From positions 1-13,791 of the forward strand of contig JANQRM010000571.1 in assembly GCA_028284565.1 (NCBI GenBank): 13,791 bases of DNA, in the 5' to 3' direction. Each line of letters opens with the position of its first letter. Position 1 is the stretch's first letter. A program made the translations under genes and the position numbers. Positions 12,901 through 13,791 of the stretch are shown here, piece by piece. The notes below the pieces were generated by a model. It made no database searches and was not told the DNA's origin. It saw only the letters and a program-made list of their open reading frames with translations. This DNA comes from Anaerolineae bacterium (GTDB lineage Bacteria; Chloroflexota; Anaerolineae; Aggregatilineales; Phototrophicaceae).

Positions 12901-13791
12901 GAGGACTGGTTAGCAGAATTGAATGTCGAAGAAGAAGGTGATGGAATCAGTGATGCCTTCGTGACAGACGGTGAAGATTTCGATCTTGAATTTGATGAAG
13001 TCGATGTTGTTGAGGAGCCAGTTGCTCAAGTAGATGAGGGTGAATTCCCAGACTGGTTAGAAGATACCTCCTCGCAACCGATTGAAGCGGGTGCTGGGGA
13101 AGCGGACGATGCGGATGAAGAGTTCCCTGATTGGTTGCAGGATACGCCGTCCGTGACGGGTGCGCTGGCTTCGATTGCTGAGGATATGTCTGATGACGAG
13201 TCAGAGGATGGTTTTGACCTTGACTTTGGGGATGATGAATCAGACGAGGAATTTGACCTTGACTTTAGTGAGGAAGCTGTGGAAGAAGCTGAAGCCGATT
13301 GGCTAGCCGATGTGGGAGAGATGGTAGAGACAGCTAGCGAGGAAACCCTAGCCTCAGTTCAACGGGTGGAAGAAGAGATTGATAGCTTGTTTGGTGCCGA
13401 CGACTCAGAAGTTGAATTTGGCTTGGGATTCACTGACGAATCCGCCGAAGAAGTGGTTGCGGATTTGGGTGATGATTTGAGTTATCTCTTTGACGATGCC
13501 GACGACGCTGAAGGTGAATTTGACCTTGAATTCGGCGACGAACCTGCCGAAGAAGGTGATGCAGATTGGCTTGCCGAGGTGGGTGAATCAATTGACGAGG
13601 CAGGTGAGAAAGTTGAAGAAGCTGTGGCTGAAATGGGTGATGAGTTTGATGCACTCTTTGATGGCGATGGCGACGACTCGGAGGATGAGTTTGGACTTGA
13701 ATTTAGTGATGAGCCTGTTGAAGAAGGTGAAGCCGACTGGTTAGCTGATGTGGGCGCATCTGTTGAAGAGACTGGAGATGAAGTCGGAGAA
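9937..13791 (+). CDS. Very large acidic TPR protein with repeated Trp-Leu motifs, C-terminus outside window
   Basis: Open for 1,285 codons to the right edge. ATG 9937 has TAGGG about 6 nt upstream. Residues about 10-110 and less clearly 130-235 are tetratricopeptide-type helical repeats (NAVIQHCRHILREFPKNVDA, then AYHLLGRGLFQLSRWEESAE, then HYSLGRIYARMKQLEPAIWH). From about 290 onward the protein is low-complexity and acidic: in the last 97 residues I count 43 Asp/Glu against one Lys/Arg. Embedded are 19 Trp-Leu dipeptides (W268, 425, 492, 509, 572, 604, 644, 671, 709, 808, 915, 946, 967, 991, 1040, 1066, 1122, 1211, 1268), mostly as [D/E/A/S]WL followed closely by Asp or Glu. Also visible are DPMAWL-type and FDLEFGDE-type repeats. 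No signal peptide or catalytic motif. TPRs usually bind partners; the tail looks like a disordered multivalent ligand. Function unknown. Confidence 0.85.
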   Translation, partial: MAQISLKAYLLQVQERMDAQDYNAVIQHCRHILREFPKNVDAYHLLGRGLFQLSRWEESAEVFRRLLGTLPMDFISHYSLGRIYARMKQLEPAIWHMERAFDQEPNNEEVLEALRELYKDARGQAVDRLQLTAGAVAHQHLRNDLPEQAVAVLRKALSKFPNRADLKLLLAEALWASEHRMDSAETAIDVLQTLPYALNGNRILTELWLMEQRPSDAQRYLSRIEELDPYLAYHLATGNAPADDLLVLQELDYETLSRHQLTVESPDWLDAIDQTGDFEAVSADVADVASGKKKVTDDLSDLLPDDYVAPDEGELEFDLDDGLPIELADELDQMVEMSGDETLAADLNLDEMISDDEIEDLFGGLDDIELELDEDTPDFLNQLDEMAEQSNDETLLAAPANRDERVSTGLTGMLDQLESTEDLDWLKEVQDGSLDLGDEELAESIKLDTGELSALLDGMDDVADAPQDDEDRVSTGLTGLLTTLDDDDDMEWLSEAQDGSLDEASSDDWLDEVDSLESSVVGGAPTGRASTGFTDELGEEAGMLAPSDDSVEDFFADVDEGEGDEMPDPMSWLSDSGMEEETGDEPKLSTSEMPATDAADPLAWLEGTGVEVSDEDMGDLYVDPYGVDEDGVTLESAEVDPMAWLADSGIEVDAEESVETDDDALEDPMAWLGEENLADDEAEVVSFETVDDVPVDEPIADPNKPDTGWLEDDTLLAEMMDIEGIEALDDGSVDDLLDEIEEETFALAPDGDEFDFFADEEDVEGLADIPVDQLNDAEEQDMMESDDWNFEDEDGSEDASSELDDLEWLGEDSDESESADETSDDMLPNFFDDDEIVTSGATDLLVGDVEDILSQGEVGHTGLLEFLNKMDDPPQQPSADGDGFDLGGEEDESFDWEADIPSDKTDALSMEEADWLSEVPSELGDEGDEEFDWEVEASSVEEEADWLSEIAVDDGDDAGEVEDDFAWLEEETDAEADGALQTGPIDSGEDWLAELNVEEEGDGISDAFVTDGEDFDLEFDEVDVVEEPVAQVDEGEFPDWLEDTSSQPIEAGAGEADDADEEFPDWLQDTPSVTGALASIAEDMSDDESEDGFDLDFGDDESDEEFDLDFSEEAVEEAEADWLADVGEMVETASEETLASVQRVEEEIDSLFGADDSEVEFGLGFTDESAEEVVADLGDDLSYLFDDADDAEGEFDLEFGDEPAEEGDADWLAEVGESIDEAGEKVEEAVAEMGDEFDALFDGDGDDSEDEFGLEFSDEPVEEGEADWLADVGASVEETGDEVGE
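11146..11460 (+). repeat. Two-copy protein repeat with VSTGLTG motif
   Basis: Within the acidic protein, residues 404-442 and 470-508 share the order R-VSTGLTG-(M/L)L, a short acidic run, (D/E)WL, then QDGSLD; copies start 66 residues apart. A third partial copy, RASTGFTDEL, is at 528-537. The DNA copies differ at many silent sites, so the duplication is not recent. Confidence 0.65.
13246..13791 (+). repeat. Tandem repeats of about 55-57 residues at the right edge
   Basis: Units open with EFDLDF (about residue 1104), EFGLGF (1160), EFDLEF (1194) and EFGLEF (1251); spacings are about 55, 34 and 57 residues. Full units continue as acidic-EE-ADWLA-[DE]VG-[EA], then a Val/Glu-rich heptad-like helix. 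The series is unfinished at the window edge. Confidence 0.65.

Overview
The window looks like chromosomal DNA of a free-living bacterium. My best guess is phylum Chloroflexota, class Anaerolineae or a related lineage. This is an inference from the mid-range base composition, the very large acidic TPR protein carrying repeated Trp-Leu motifs, and intergenic palindromes of the GTAGGGGC type; no rRNA or other phylogenetic marker is present. I see no tRNA, rRNA, CRISPR array, transposase or phage gene.

Layout, left to right. (1) 1-695 (-): the N-terminal part of a protein that joins a Rieske [2Fe-2S] domain to a thiamine-diphosphate enzyme of the pyruvate oxidase/acetolactate synthase type; it runs off the left edge. 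(2) 951-1706 (-): a secreted protein of unknown function with its own terminator. (3) 1881-3059 (+): a PatB/MalY-type PLP C-S lyase. (4) 3056-4010 (-): a two-gene unit, SixA-like histidine phosphatase followed by a MutT-like Nudix hydrolase, overlapping by 20 nt. The Nudix gene collides tail-to-tail with the C-S lyase gene so that both stop codons share one TTAA. (5) 4359-5192 (-): a nucleotidyltransferase-fold protein. (6) 5483-5814 (-): a probable decayed gene interrupted by a TGA. (7) 5835-6467 (+): a multi-pass membrane protein. (8) 8436 down to 6476 (-): an apparent operon of a winged-helix regulator, an alpha/beta hydrolase and a GNAT acetyltransferase. It is preceded by a good sigma70 promoter whose spacer is filled by a 16-bp palindrome, with a related half-decayed copy just after the start point. 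(9) 8646-9650 (-): an unrecognised 334-residue protein. (10) 9937 to the right edge (+): at least 1,285 residues of an open frame with TPRs at the N terminus, then roughly a thousand residues of extremely acidic sequence studded with 18-19 Trp-Leu motifs.

How the genes fit together. Much of the window is housekeeping or accessory metabolism in short transcription units. The SixA/Nudix pair recalls the mycobacterial MutT1 fusion (Nudix plus histidine phosphatase) and suggests nucleotide clean-up. The regulator/hydrolase/GNAT unit looks self-regulated. The Rieske-ThDP fusion and the acidic Trp-Leu repeat protein are the two items I find most unusual. Intergenic spaces carry several short dispersed repeats (GTAGGGGC-type palindromes, CAGATGTCAGAAAT-type repeats, a 9-nt-period repeat).
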